Source: Monocercomonoides exilis
Taxonomy: Eukaryota; Preaxostyla; Oxymonadida; Polymastigidae
Reading direction: 5' to 3'
Length of the DNA: 64,000 nt
Assembly: GCA_001643675.2 (NCBI GenBank)
Contig: LSRY02000031.1
Span: 2,501-66,500 of the forward strand
The notes under the pieces are model-generated. The model worked only from the letters and a program-made list of their open reading frames with translations, was not told the origin of the DNA and made no database searches. A program made the translations under genes and the position numbers. Numbering within the stretch: position 1 is the stretch's first letter; the number at the start of each line of letters is the position of its first letter. Below are positions 20,950 through 30,773 of the stretch, piece after piece.

Positions 20950-21303
20950 ATGTCAGCTGGAATTTGGAACAAAATGAAAAATTTTTTCTCGAATACATTT
21001 AATACTGTTAAAAATGGTATTAAATGGGTAAACGATAAGGTAGTGAAGCCTCTTGTTCGACCTGTATTGAATACTGTATCACCATTCCTTCCTGGTCCTG
21101 GAAAACTTATTTATAACGTTGTCAACACAGAAAGTGATTTTGCTGATAATGCCCTAGGAAACAGAAGCAGAAACATCTCTTACGATCTCCAAAATTCTAA
21201 TAATTCAGGAGCATTAATCAGATCAGGAGGAATGAATCGAGCAACATCGAGTACATCAGATATTCTAAAGCAAGGATTGCTTAACAGAAGAGTTCAACTA
21301 TAA
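20950..21303 (+). CDS. PX/pVI-like small virion protein
   Basis: 117 residues from the internal ATG at 20950; an upstream in-frame ATG at 20917 would add 11 residues but leave almost no promoter space. The N-terminal half is amphipathic and hydrophobic: IWNKMKNFFSNTFNTVKNG, VVKPLVRPVLNTVSPFLPGPG. The rest is polar, with SSTSD and a basic C-terminus. Small proteins with a membrane-active N-terminal helix and this kind of Pro/Gly hinge are typical of Polinton PX and of adenovirus internal proteins. It sits beside the capsid gene. The assignment is by composition and location. Confidence 0.55.
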   Translation: MSAGIWNKMKNFFSNTFNTVKNGIKWVNDKVVKPLVRPVLNTVSPFLPGPGKLIYNVVNTESDFADNALGNRSRNISYDLQNSNNSGALIRSGGMNRATSSTSDILKQGLLNRRVQL

Positions 21304-21383
21304 AAATAAAACTATTAATAAAATCCACAAAAATATTTTTAACTTTATAAATGTTATTTTTTATTTTTGTATTTATTATTTGT

Positions 21384-22385
21384 TTAAAATTGTTCTTCTT
21401 CGATATCCATCTTGTCAGAAATCGCTGAAGATAAAGAAGACGAAGAAGCTGACGATGAACTTGTGCCTTGATTAGATTTGATAAATATTTCAATAAAAGG
21501 ATTCTGAAGATCCGGATTTGTATTTATTAATGGCACAAAATTTGTCAAAGGATTTTGAGAAGTGAATATCATTTTTGCAACTTGAATCGTTGTTGGAGCA
21601 TATCTTTTTATGAGAACATCGAAATCGTCATCAGTTAATCGAGAGTAGAATGCTTTCCAATACTTCCTGTGCTTTGATATCACATTTTCTTTATCGATAA
21701 ACATATTGTAAATACCGATATTTGGATTGATAGCCATCATCATATCATGAATCAAACACTGTCTGTATATTACAGAATTAATTTTTGTTAGATGCTGACT
21801 GTACGTGAATTTCTTATTTTCACATAATTTTCTCACCTCATCACTTGTGTTGAAACTTAATTGAAACTTCTCAAGGATCTGTGCAACTACTCTCTTTTTG
21901 AAATCAATATCCATTCTGTCAACTTGTCCTTTATGAAGATTCTTCAAATAATCAACGTATTTGTTCTCACGTCTGTCATTCAAGTTTGGATATTTATCAA
22001 TATAATTACGTATAAGTTTTCTTCTCTTGCACTCATTTCCTGTTGTGTATCCATCAACAGCATATATATCGTTATTAGGAGTTTTCCAAATGATCTTATC
22101 GGGAGTATCAGGGTTGTTATCATGATCTATTGAATCGAAACTCCAATCTTTTCCTTCTTTCCAAAGTTTATTTCGTTTCAGATAGTTTTTCCCTGACTGT
22201 TCACTCATCAGATCTTTAATATATCGTATTTCCTGTTGTTGATCAAGTACAATATGTTTCAATTCATCCATTCCAAGTTTTGCTTTTGGACCACCTGCAT
22301 GTGCCTTTTTTCTATTGGTGGGATCTGATGAAAATAGTGATATTCCTTTTTTTGGTAACTCAAGCAGATTAAGACTGTTAAACAT
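21384..22385 (-). CDS. Maverick hypothetical protein, 333 residues
   Basis: The start is the ATG at 22385; the TTG codon before it is not needed. A short basic, Gly-rich N-terminus (RKKAHAGGPKAKLG) leads to a charged, mostly helical middle with LDQQQEIRYIKDLM, and a Ser-rich acidic tail (GTSSSSASSSSLSSA, then DIEEEQF). No enzyme motif is seen. It lies between the PX-like gene and the packaging ATPase, where Polintons encode structural or assembly proteins of the PY/PW kind, so a virion role is plausible but unproven. It is preceded by the element's TTTTTATC motif. Confidence 0.65.
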   Translation of the reverse strand: MFNSLNLLELPKKGISLFSSDPTNRKKAHAGGPKAKLGMDELKHIVLDQQQEIRYIKDLMSEQSGKNYLKRNKLWKEGKDWSFDSIDHDNNPDTPDKIIWKTPNNDIYAVDGYTTGNECKRRKLIRNYIDKYPNLNDRRENKYVDYLKNLHKGQVDRMDIDFKKRVVAQILEKFQLSFNTSDEVRKLCENKKFTYSQHLTKINSVIYRQCLIHDMMMAINPNIGIYNMFIDKENVISKHRKYWKAFYSRLTDDDFDVLIKRYAPTTIQVAKMIFTSQNPLTNFVPLINTNPDLQNPFIEIFIKSNQGTSSSSASSSSLSSAISDKMDIEEEQF

Positions 22386-22394
22386 CAATAGTTC

Positions 22395-22412
22395 TTTTAT
22401 ACAAGATAAAAA
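22395..22412 (-). promoter_or_regulatory. Promoter-like motif
   Basis: On the coding strand TTTTTATCTTGTATAAAA sits 10 bases before the ATG at 22385. It is a one-base variant of the consensus. Confidence 0.45.
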
Positions 22413-22449
22413 TGTTTTAATCAGATTAAAATACTAATTAATTATCATT

Positions 22450-23427
22450 ATGAAAAGTGGACTAATTCTTCCTGCGTCCCTCGTAGGAAGCAGCGATTCT
22501 CCAAAGGAGTTTCGAAGCTCACTTGAGCGAGAGAGATCGCAGCTTCTAAAAGAAATCAACTCGAGATCCTTAGAGACAATCGTGAATAGAAGAAACAGGG
22601 AGGCAGAATTAGATATCACACATGAGATACAATCATACATACATCCAGATCTGTTTTTCAAACGCAATTCTGTTAATTTGCTAGTCGGAGGAAGAGGAAG
22701 TGGAAAAACATATAGTGTATTGAAAGAATTAGCTAAAGTTAGTGCATTAGATGAATTATATCAAGAATATGATGTCACTCCTGAGTTGCATTTTGGAGGC
22801 TATTCATTATTTGTGTATGTGTCTGACAAGAGCAGTGATCAGACATATGAGAGGATGAAGAAATTTATTGAATTTCCAATTGTGCAAGTGAGATATAATG
22901 AAGCTTTGAAAACACTAACTGATATCAGTAATGCCAAAGAACTATATCGTGACATACGCAATAGAAAACAACAGGATGAATCAGTTGTGAATGCTGTATT
23001 AGAGACACTGCATATAGAAGACTTTTCTCAACCTGTTCATCACACAGCAGTTTTATTTGATGATTGCATGGAGATGTTTAAAAAGAAAGATGGGATATTT
23101 AGATTACTGTTTGAGAATAGACAGCCTATGATCACATACTTCTTATGCTTACAAGATCCAAAAGGAATATGCTCGGAAGTGAAAGCTAATTTGGATACTA
23201 TGTGGATATTTGGAGGATTCTCCAAATTGAAGTTCAATTATGTATATTATCAGCTGCAGACTAATCAAGATCGTGATACTCTATGGGAACGCTACAAAAA
23301 TTTAAGCAGAAGAGACATCATGCACTTCTCATATGATGACGATGGTACAAAAATAAAGACCATTATTAATGCTAAAAAAGAAGACAACAGAACGGCTTTA
23401 AACGTGAGATACGTTCGACACCTTTAA
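22450..23427 (+). CDS. FtsK/HerA-type genome-packaging ATPase
   Basis: 325 residues; would pump the element's DNA into capsids. Walker A is VGGRGSGKT (79-87), and Walker B is AVLFDD (200-205), with D204/D205 as the acidic pair. The region after it, with LFENRQP, FLCLQDPKG and a polar residue after a beta strand, fits the sensor area of A32-like packaging ATPases. The N-terminal 65 residues are charged and Ser-rich. The 3' end overlaps the convergent gene at 23424-23771 by four bases. This gene is intact and supports the Maverick call. Confidence 0.88.
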   Translation: MKSGLILPASLVGSSDSPKEFRSSLERERSQLLKEINSRSLETIVNRRNREAELDITHEIQSYIHPDLFFKRNSVNLLVGGRGSGKTYSVLKELAKVSALDELYQEYDVTPELHFGGYSLFVYVSDKSSDQTYERMKKFIEFPIVQVRYNEALKTLTDISNAKELYRDIRNRKQQDESVVNAVLETLHIEDFSQPVHHTAVLFDDCMEMFKKKDGIFRLLFENRQPMITYFLCLQDPKGICSEVKANLDTMWIFGGFSKLKFNYVYYQLQTNQDRDTLWERYKNLSRRDIMHFSYDDDGTKIKTIINAKKEDNRTALNVRYVRHL

Positions 23428-23771
23428 AGCAGTCTATTATTTTTCAGAGTTTCTACAACGATTTCCATTTGTTTTGACAGAATATTGATTGCATCAATAA
23501 TTTCAGAATTGTTCGATAAATTTTTCGACAAGTAGTTATTTGAAGATTTCTTTAGTGATATCTTGTTATTGAGTTTGGTGATTCTATATCCTTCTATGTG
23601 ATATTGCTTATTGAGTTCACATGTTAATAGCTTATTCATCTCTTCTTCATTATCTGTTAGATATTCTTTAAACTCCTGAACTGTTTCAAATGTTTTTATA
23701 TCAGGTGAAAAAGGTTCAATTATTGTTATATCTGGTAATTCTTTTTTAATAGTTTTAGCTGTTTTTGACAT
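23424..23771 (-). CDS. Maverick hypothetical protein, 115 residues
   Basis: Not recognised. It starts MSKTAKTIKKELPDITIIEPF, is rich in Lys, Glu, Asn and Ile, and ends with a helical stretch (DAINILSKQMEIVVETLKN) that could form a coiled coil. Its last four bases overlap the end of the ATPase gene, tail to tail. A clear copy of the element's promoter-like motif lies just upstream. Confidence 0.6.
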   Translation of the reverse strand: MSKTAKTIKKELPDITIIEPFSPDIKTFETVQEFKEYLTDNEEEMNKLLTCELNKQYHIEGYRITKLNNKISLKKSSNNYLSKNLSNNSEIIDAINILSKQMEIVVETLKNNRLL

Positions 23772-23774
23772 CTT

Positions 23775-23790
23775 TTTAAAGAAGATAAAA
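23775..23790 (-). promoter_or_regulatory. Promoter-like motif
   Basis: On the coding strand TTTTATCTTCTTTAAA lies three bases before the ATG of the 115-residue gene. Confidence 0.45.
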
Positions 23791-23799
23791 TATATTTAT

Positions 23800-24066
23800 T
23801 CATTGCTGTTCATCACAATATTTACTATAAGCCTCTTCAATAGAAATATATTTAGCATTATTGAGAATAGTTTGGACCTCCTTTAAAGTTTCTTCACTTT
23901 CGAACATGTGTTTTGAAAGCATTTTTATGACTGCTTGTTGAATTGCGTGTGAATGCTTTTTGAAGAACTCATTTTGTAATTTGTATCTTTCTTGTCTTTT
24001 TCTTATTTGCTGCAGTTGTATTGCTTTTGCTTCTTCTTCTGATGCATATAACTTCTTTCTTCCCAT
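23800..24066 (-). CDS. Maverick hypothetical protein, 88 residues
   Basis: Small, highly charged and helical: MGRKKLYASEEEAKAIQLQQ, then RKRQERYKLQNEFFKKHSHAIQQ. It could be a coiled-coil or nucleic-acid-binding protein. No family is recognised. It lies 28 bp upstream of the 115-residue gene and in the same orientation. Confidence 0.6.
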   Translation of the reverse strand: MGRKKLYASEEEAKAIQLQQIRKRQERYKLQNEFFKKHSHAIQQAVIKMLSKHMFESEETLKEVQTILNNAKYISIEEAYSKYCDEQQ

Positions 24067-24143
24067 TGAATTTTAAAATGAATAAAAAAAATATTTAAAT
24101 AATATTTTTAACTAATTATTTATATTTTCAATCACATTTTTTT

Positions 24144-24470
24144 TCATGTGTCACTTTTCAATTTAGATTTATCCATTAAAATATCTTCTGTTTTTACTTC
24201 ATAAAATCCTCTGCACAACTTTTCATACTCCCATTTTTGAGCTGCTTTTAAAAAAGGATAATGAGGGTAACATCCCTTGCTTCTTATGTTATGCAAATCT
24301 TCGCAAAACCTTTTATCTCCAAGATCTTTATGAGTGTATATTATTCTTCTGTGTCCACAGTCTAAATGAATTATCTTGCATATATCACATCCGATATTTT
24401 TGAATGCTTCTATCACTTCTCCATCGTTGTATCTGCGTCCTTTTTTCCATGTAATTAAATGAACTGACAT
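24144..24470 (-). CDS. Terminal Maverick gene, Cys/His-containing protein
   Basis: 108 residues, not recognised. It carries CDICKIIHLDCGHRR and further Cys/His residues, suggesting metal binding, and it is basic overall. The ATG, the next three codons and the upstream TTTTAATTCATAATAAAA sequence all lie inside the right terminal inverted repeat. The promoter is therefore duplicated at the left end, where the same start codon leads only to a nine-codon frame. Confidence 0.6.
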   Translation of the reverse strand: MSVHLITWKKGRRYNDGEVIEAFKNIGCDICKIIHLDCGHRRIIYTHKDLGDKRFCEDLHNIRSKGCYPHYPFLKAAQKWEYEKLCRGFYEVKTEDILMDKSKLKSDT

Positions 24471-24691
24471 TTTTATTATGAATTAAAATAATGAACTGAA
24501 ATAATTTAAAACAGTAAATATTTTAGATCACACTAAAGCATGTGAAAAAACACCTCATTTTTCAAATATTAATACTTAATTTAAGTTGAAATTTATGAAT
24601 TTTCTTGTTTGATGTTATTTGGAGCCGTAATGTGAGTAATTTGGGCAACATTTTAAAATGTGGGTTTAATTACTCGCATTATATAGTAGTA
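24459..24691 (-). repeat. Maverick right terminal inverted repeat
   Basis: 233 bp, the reverse-complement partner of 4728-4960 with about five substitutions. It ends GCATTATATAGTAGTA. The inner 12 bases encode the first codons of the terminal gene. Confidence 0.95.
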
Positions 24692-24973
24692 CCTTTATGA
24701 GTCGTAACAAATTGCAATCACCTTTTCCAACTATCAAACCATTGAAAAATTATATCTTTTGAAATTTTAAGAAGAATTTTTGAATTTCAGGAACGAATTG
24801 TTCAAATATCTGGAAACTCCAAACTTTAACAAATTGAAGCTTATCATGTATTTGATCAGCTTACAAACCGATTAACGAACAAAATTCAGTTTTATCGAAT
24901 ATTTTTTGATATTTTTATTTTCAATTTCCCATTTTTTATTATTTTTGCAAAGAAATATGGACCACCCTATATA
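24692..24973 (+). mobile_element. MITE, right part (split by the Maverick)
   Basis: AT-rich and non-coding. It ends TATGGACCACCCTATATA at 24956-24973, the inverse of 4638-4655. AATCACC at 24716-24722 repeats the seven bases before the Maverick's left end. That leaves 24 bases (24692-24715) between the visible end of the terminal repeat and the candidate duplication. Confidence 0.6.
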
Positions 24974-25540
24974 ATAAGAAATTTAAGAGCATCAAAAATT
25001 GCAACAGATAAAATAATTTATAAATAGAGCCTATCTGTCAAGTTCTAATTGTTCAAAAACAATTAAATTTGCAATTTCAATTCAAGATATATCGATTTAT
25101 TTCAACTTCGAGTAACGTTCTATCTTACCACGTTACAATCAAATCCATAAAAGATCTTCGTTTTTTCCCCTTCTTCTTCTTCCTCCTCATTTTCTCCTTT
25201 TCTCTTCATTGCATCATGATTTATGCATTTCAGTATCAATCCATCATTTCAATCTTCTTCATCTTTTCCTTCTTGAACTTTCTTTTTTCTTTTTTATTCA
25301 TCCACAGATAGACTCAATTAATATCATTATTCATCTTTTTAAAATGGTGAACTGCAGCAACTGATTGACCCTTCAGTTCCGAATGTTTTTACTGTTTTGA
25401 AATAGACAACTAATATCTGGACGAATGCGATGTGGTGTTTTTATTGATGCTTTTTGTTTTGGTACTATATAGTTATTATATCTTTGAGGTTTGTCTTTAT
25501 CTTTTTCGTATACTCATTTTCTTTCACCGAAACGATATAT
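24974..25540. other. AT-rich intergenic region
   Basis: No supported gene. The open frame at 25069-25311 is a run of Phe, Ser and Ile from pyrimidine-rich DNA. Confidence 0.5.
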
Positions 25541-26550
25541 ATGTCTTCTTCTTCATTCTCAATGCAAAGAAAAGAAGAGAAGAATACAGAAGAATTAGAA
25601 GGAGATGAGCAGTCATTGTTGTCTTTGATGCAAACTCGAGAAATCAGCCCTTCCTACGTGTCTACAACGTGATGAGCTATAACGACAAGGCAGCATGTTA
25701 TTTATCGAAAAGGATCTTTGAAAAATGTTTGCAATTACTCTGCGAGCATTTTGAGTTTTGAAATTTTTTTCGCTTTCATTGATAAAAGCGTTGGAGGGGG
25801 TAAAGTCAGTTATAAACGGATTTTCGTCGAGGAAAATATAAACGTGCTTCTCTCGATCATCTGATCAATTTTTTCAGTCTCCGTTTCCAACGAAGATCTT
25901 GCTGTGAGCATTGCTCTCTCTCCAGTCAACACTGCAAGCGGAAAAACAACTCAAAGAAGTGATATGAAAAGTGCTAACATAGTGAAGAGAAGAATAAATT
26001 GCATTAATTGCGAATAATGGGCCATGGCCGTTGTTGGATAACGCAAGACAATTTCACTGCTTTGATTGCGCTGGCTGTGCTGGAGGAGCGAGAAGAAGCA
26101 GAGGAAGGAGAAAAGGGAGGCAAAGAGGGAAGCAAAGATGGAGAAGAAGAAGAAGGGAGAGAAGGAGGTGATGGGAATGAGGAGAAAGGCGTGTATATGA
26201 CATCGCGCAGGGAATTTGTGGAAAGAATAAAAGAGAATCAGGGGAAGCAGGAAAATACGATGTCACCGCTGGTTGTGGAGGCGCTTGAGCTGAGTTGGTT
26301 GAGATTTGTGAAAGCAGTTGCAAAGGCTGAGGCTGACACTGAAGCGGGTCCAGACAAGCAGCATTCTGTGGAACCTGAAGTGCACAGTTCTTCTCCATCT
26401 GATGGCTTTCAACGAGAAATTTCAAGAGCAGAAAAGAATTGGGCTTCGGTAGTGCACAAACATTTGATAGTACAGCCATTTTACAAACCAGAGCCGTTGC
26501 ATATGTTTCATAAGAAGTTATCAATGTTGATTTTGGGAGCTAAACATTGA
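25541..26550 (+). pseudogene. Decayed gene with acidic 178-residue open part
   Basis: The longest open part runs from the ATG at 26017 to 26550. It has NFTALIALAVLEEREEAEEG, a Glu/Gly/Lys low-complexity stretch of about 30 residues, then a more ordered region with TSRREFVERIKENQ, VEALELSWLRFVKAVAKAEA and VHKHLIVQPFYKP. Upstream, 25541-25672 encodes 43 Ser/Glu-rich residues from an ATG in another frame, and 25671-25760 has coding-like composition in the third. The three frames in order suggest a frameshifted gene. Not recognised. The base composition is more GC-rich than the flanks. Confidence 0.35.
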
Positions 26551-28819
26551 ATTTGATAAGGAAAGAAAGTTGCTAAAATCAAAGGCAATTTAAAGAACAT
26601 CTTATTGCTGGTGTTGTGAGGTTTGTAAAATGATATTAATCATCTTGGATTGCCTTGCAAACTGCTTTGTTTTGACTGAAAAAGATAAACTGACAAGTTA
26701 AGATCTGTATGTAACATTGAATGTGAACCAATAAGGTTTAAAGGAGAAGAACGAAGAATGTGAGAAATTTATTACGAAGAAATGATTTGCTCAGATGAAC
26801 ACGATTCCATAGAGATAAAAGGAGGAGAAGAAAAAACAGATAAAAGGAAATTGAGAGAAGGTTCAAATTTGGATTACAGGCTATTATTAAACAGACAAAG
26901 GTTTATAGAGATGAAATCAAATGATACAAGGGCAGAAGTTTAGTAATCTTGAAATGAATAAACTTGCAAAAAGAACATTTTAATGGCAAAGAAATTTTGT
27001 GCCAGTTAGAGAAGATATTATTAGAATTCCCATCGTAGAATAAACACAAAATTTTCAAGATCTTTTTTAATATTTTGTTCGAAACAAAATAACAATTGTT
27101 CCATTGTGCTTTTCAAAACAATTGATGTTTTATTTGACAGTTATCTTTAATTCCTTGTTAATGTCTCATTGCAAATTTTCATCTCATTTTTTTCAAATAA
27201 ATAATAAAAAAAAGAACGTCATTGTTTTTTCATATTGAAAATCTTTCAAAACATCAAAGACTTTTATTTCAAAACTTGTAATGTCGTATTGACAAGACTT
27301 GATTCGGAAGAAATGAAAAAAATCAACTTCAAAAATAAATATATATATATATATATTTATTCTTTTATTTGCAGTTTTTTTGTCTCTCTTTTGATCAAAT
27401 CAATAATCTCACTTTCTTATTATCTCTCTTGTTTTCTTTAATTTTTTCTCAAATTCAACTTCCAAGTTAAACTTCATATTCAAATATTTTCTTCCTTTCA
27501 TTCAAAAAATCTTTTCCATCTTCTCAATTCTATTTCCTTTCTGAATCCTCTTCAAAATTGTCTCTTCATTCTCTTTCTCTTTCTCTTTCTCCTCTTCTTT
27601 CATTCTTCTTCTCATTTATTTTTGAATATTTCCTTTGGCTGTATAATTGATCAGTTTTTTTTTCTTTCTCTCTTAATCTCTGAAGATGAAACAGATCATG
27701 AATAAATTCAATCCGATGAAGTAAATGAATATAAAAAAGGAGATGCTATTTGAAATGTCGATGATGTATTTAAAGAAAAAGAAGAAGAAGATGAAGATGG
27801 TAAAAGAATCGAATAAGACGATTAATTGTTGAAAATTGAGAAGATGAGTATTAATTAATGTCAACGGAGAAATTCATTGAAATTCTTTTCTTCTGGATTT
27901 TGTCTTCTTCTGCAAAGGAAAAATCTCTGAACATTTTTCACTTTCAGTTCAATCATCCCTCCTCGCCAACAAAAAATACAAAGCACGTGTCAATCTCTTT
28001 TTCATTCAATCTCTTCTTTTTTCGCTTCCCTTATTTCACAAAAAAATCATCTTCCCTCAAAAATAATTCTTTGTCAAAGCCCAAAGCCAGGCATCTTCGA
28101 TTAATCTTGAATTTCATCTGTCTGTCTTTATTTTTCCTTTCCTGCTTTTCTTTTTATTCTTCAAAGCCATCTTATCCTTCGCTCTTTCAACAGCTAAATG
28201 AAAAAAACTGTTTTTCTTCAAAAAAAAAAATTACTGCAAACCTTCAGAACCAATATTCAATTCAATTTCAATGTTTTATTCAATTTGAAACTGTTTTCTT
28301 CAATTCAGTTTCATTATCCCTTCCTTTTTCAGTTTGTTCAATTTATTCTTCAATTTAACTTCCAAGTCCATTCATCCTGGGCACTTTCCATATGAACTCG
28401 CTGTCTAAAACTTGACGGTTAGCCAACATAACGAGATATCAAACTTTCATTCATTTCCAACTCCGATCCTGAAAAAAACATAAAACCTATCAATAGGCAA
28501 ATTTTCAATAATGCAAACCAAACAACTTTCCTTGAATGAGAGCTTATAATTGAAAAGATAAAAATATTTCTAAGTATAAATATAACAAAAATAATGGTTC
28601 ATTTTTTTTTTGAAACTGAACCAATAACAAAGTCATTTGTCATAGTAGAAAATAGCTGAATAAATTTTATGAAAAGACATCCATGTTAAAAAGCCTTTTT
28701 GAATAAAGATTAGAAAAAAAAACATTCTGACGTGAAAAAATTCTGCTGAATGACGTAACCATCGATTTTTCGATCCGTCACCCAGGCTTATGTCGATCAT
28801 ACCATCAACAATATTTGAA
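26551..28819. other. AT-rich region without supported genes
   Basis: Frames at 27235-27441, 27673-27864 and 27858-28358 are Ser/Phe/Leu/Lys-rich products of TTC/TTT-rich DNA and show no domain. There is an (AT)n run near 27341-27356. A copy of a dispersed repeat lies at 28777-28798. Confidence 0.5.
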
Positions 28820-29116
28820 ATATGGGTAATTCTTTTTGAAAAGTCGCTACAGATCAAAATATTGTCCCATCGCAGTAAATATAAATACACTCCGTGACCA
28901 TTATTCAACATTTGTTTTTCATATTTTAAATTTGTGTTTTTTTTATCATGAAAAACAAAAGGATGGAAAAAAAAACTGTTTTCAAAAATTTTTGAATATT
29001 GCTTTTTGATCAATTTTGTAAATTTGATTTAATGGTGATATTACAATTTTTATTTGTCATTGCACTTGCTTCTTTGCAACACATTTGTGGTGTAATCGAT
29101 TTCAAGAGTTTATGAA

Positions 29117-29398
29117 TTGAAAAATCAGTTTGATTTATCAAATACTAAATTTTATAGTTGTTGTGTTTATCTACTTTTAGAGAAAAGCGATTACGTTGGG
29201 TACGGACGAATCATGTTTTTGTTTCTAATGGACTATTCTGCATTTACTGTTTCATATGTGGAAGAGGATTTGCTGACATTTAAATTCAAAATCACATCTG
29301 CGGAACATTGTTTAATTACTGCTTTTTTCCATTGCAATGCATGCTTAAAAGGCAGACATGACGCTGTTCTCCAAAATTCTTCAGCTTATAACAAGTGA
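29117..29398 (+). CDS. Small hypothetical ORF, possibly a gene remnant
   Basis: 93 residues from the ATG at 29117. Cys-, Phe- and Tyr-rich, with KFYSCCVYLLLEKSDYVGYG, MDYSAFTVSYVEEDLL and HCNACLKGRHDAVL. Not recognised. It precedes the long series of decayed plus-strand frames and may be the broken start of the same gene. Confidence 0.3.
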   Translation: MKNQFDLSNTKFYSCCVYLLLEKSDYVGYGRIMFLFLMDYSAFTVSYVEEDLLTFKFKITSAEHCLITAFFHCNACLKGRHDAVLQNSSAYNK

Positions 29399-29569
29399 TT
29401 CCACATGCTATTTAACAAGGAAAACATTAAAAGGAGAAAGTGCAAAATATAACTCAGTTGATATGAGTGAACAGCTTAATTTCAAATGAGGAAGAATTAG
29501 ATTCGTTTCATTGGTTCAAACACAACCAAATGAAAATGATTTATTCACTTCCTCAACAACATCCAAACT

Positions 29570-30703
29570 ACACCAGATGGCATTCTTCCAACACCTTTGA
29601 TTCCGTTAAAAAAAATAATTCTCAACACATTTTTATATGGCGCCTATTTCGATCCAAAGAATGACACATCGTTTGCTCCTGATAACGTCTTTTGGGTGTT
29701 GAGAAAAGGAGAAAAAGGTACAGAAAGATATTTGTTTGTTCATACTCCAACTTCGCATTCTTTTAAGAACGAACAAACAAGAAGCGACATCATTCATAGA
29801 GAAGAGACAACTGATAACGAGAAAATTGAGCACAGTGAGAACACAACAGCATTAGATTCTTCTTTCTATAAAGCAACAGGAAATGAAAGAAATGAAGGAA
29901 ATTCATCAAACGAAAACAAAGTGAAAGAAGGAAGTGCCTTGATTGCAGCTGTTCAGAGAGAAGTTGAACAGAAAGGAGAGAGAAGCAACTCTTATACTCA
30001 GATTGACATCGCTTGCATTGAAATAGGCAGCATACCAAAGGTGACAAAACACATTCTATCAACACTCACTTCTTATGTGATGATGTTTACAGACATTTCT
30101 AATATTGTCATTTTTTTGGAGATTTAGAACAACACAAGGCAACTGAACACAACAAATTTCACAGAGATTTGTATTTCTCTAAATTCAGATTCAGATTCAT
30201 ATTCATATTCAGATACAGCAACGTCACAAACAACGATGACTGCCACAGTATCATCGAATTCTGCATCCCCTTCAACACCTTCTGCTTCACCACAATCTTC
30301 AATAGCAGACTTGTCGTTCAGCATTCTGCAAGAAATATTCTCGTCAGCTGCAGATGTTGAGCATTTCTTCCTGTTTAGCTACTCCTTTTCCTCCTCTTTC
30401 AAAGAAATGCCTCTTCTTTTCAATGGTTCAAATGATCAATTTACTCATTTCCTGCTATTTGAGTCAAGAAAAACAATGCATCGAATTATGCAGCAGATGA
30501 CAGAACTGCTTGTTATGAGAAAAGAGGAAATACTGAATGAGATGCAGACGCTGAATGAATGGCTCAGATTAGTTGATTTGAGTTCTCGACATTCAGTTGA
30601 CAAAAGAGGAGGAAGAATTGGAAAGAGCCATGCCACCAAATGTAATTGTGACAGGTTTCATCAAAGCAAAGTTTACCCAACTGCAATTCTTGTTGGAGCT
30701 TAA
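29570..30703 (+). pseudogene. Decayed large gene, segment 1
   Basis: One plus-strand frame runs from about 29570 with DGILPTPLIPLKKIILNTFL through 30127, crosses a TAG at 30125-30127 and continues to 30703 without losing frame. It has an ordered part (YGAYFDPKNDTSFAPDNVFW), a Lys/Glu/Asn-rich linker, IDIACIEIGSIPKVTKHIL, a Ser-rich stretch and a helical region. Near 30590 the coding signal passes to another frame, which reads KEEEELERAMPPNVIVTGF and continues well-ordered to a TGA near 30712. This suggests an indel or an intron. The protein family is not recognised. Confidence 0.5.
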
Positions 30704-30773
30704 TTCTGCTGACAAATGGAGATGAACAGATAGTCCTTAAAATGTAATTCAGAAACAGATAAAGCTGATTTGC

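Larger units (their letters stand above)
4728..24691. mobile_element. Maverick/Polinton DNA transposon, nearly complete
   Basis: The unit spans 19,964 bp and is bounded by 233-bp terminal inverted repeats. Its gene content is diagnostic: protein-primed family B DNA polymerase, retroviral-type integrase, FtsK/HerA-like packaging ATPase, double-jelly-roll capsid protein and candidate minor capsid proteins. It also carries a primase/SF3 helicase, KilA-N proteins and phage-like fibre proteins. Left of about 10.55 kb, genes read rightward. Most of the rest read leftward, except 12767-13560, the helicase, the PX-like gene and the ATPase. Premature stops in polymerase, integrase, fibre and capsid genes and a probable frameshift in the primase suggest a recently inactivated copy. 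No adenain-like protease was recognised. Confidence 0.93.

Noticed and set aside
21384-22385. Maturation protease candidate
   Set aside because: No ordered His, acidic and Cys residues of adenain-like proteases were seen; left as hypothetical.
24692-24723. A firm 5-6 bp Maverick target duplication immediately at the repeat ends
   Set aside because: The bases directly flanking the 233-bp repeats do not match (TCACC versus CCTTT); only the offset AATCACC pair matches, so the duplication is not certain.
27858-28358. 166-codon plus-strand frame
   Set aside because: Phe/Ser/Lys-rich translation of pyrimidine-rich DNA with no domain, signal or neighbour support.
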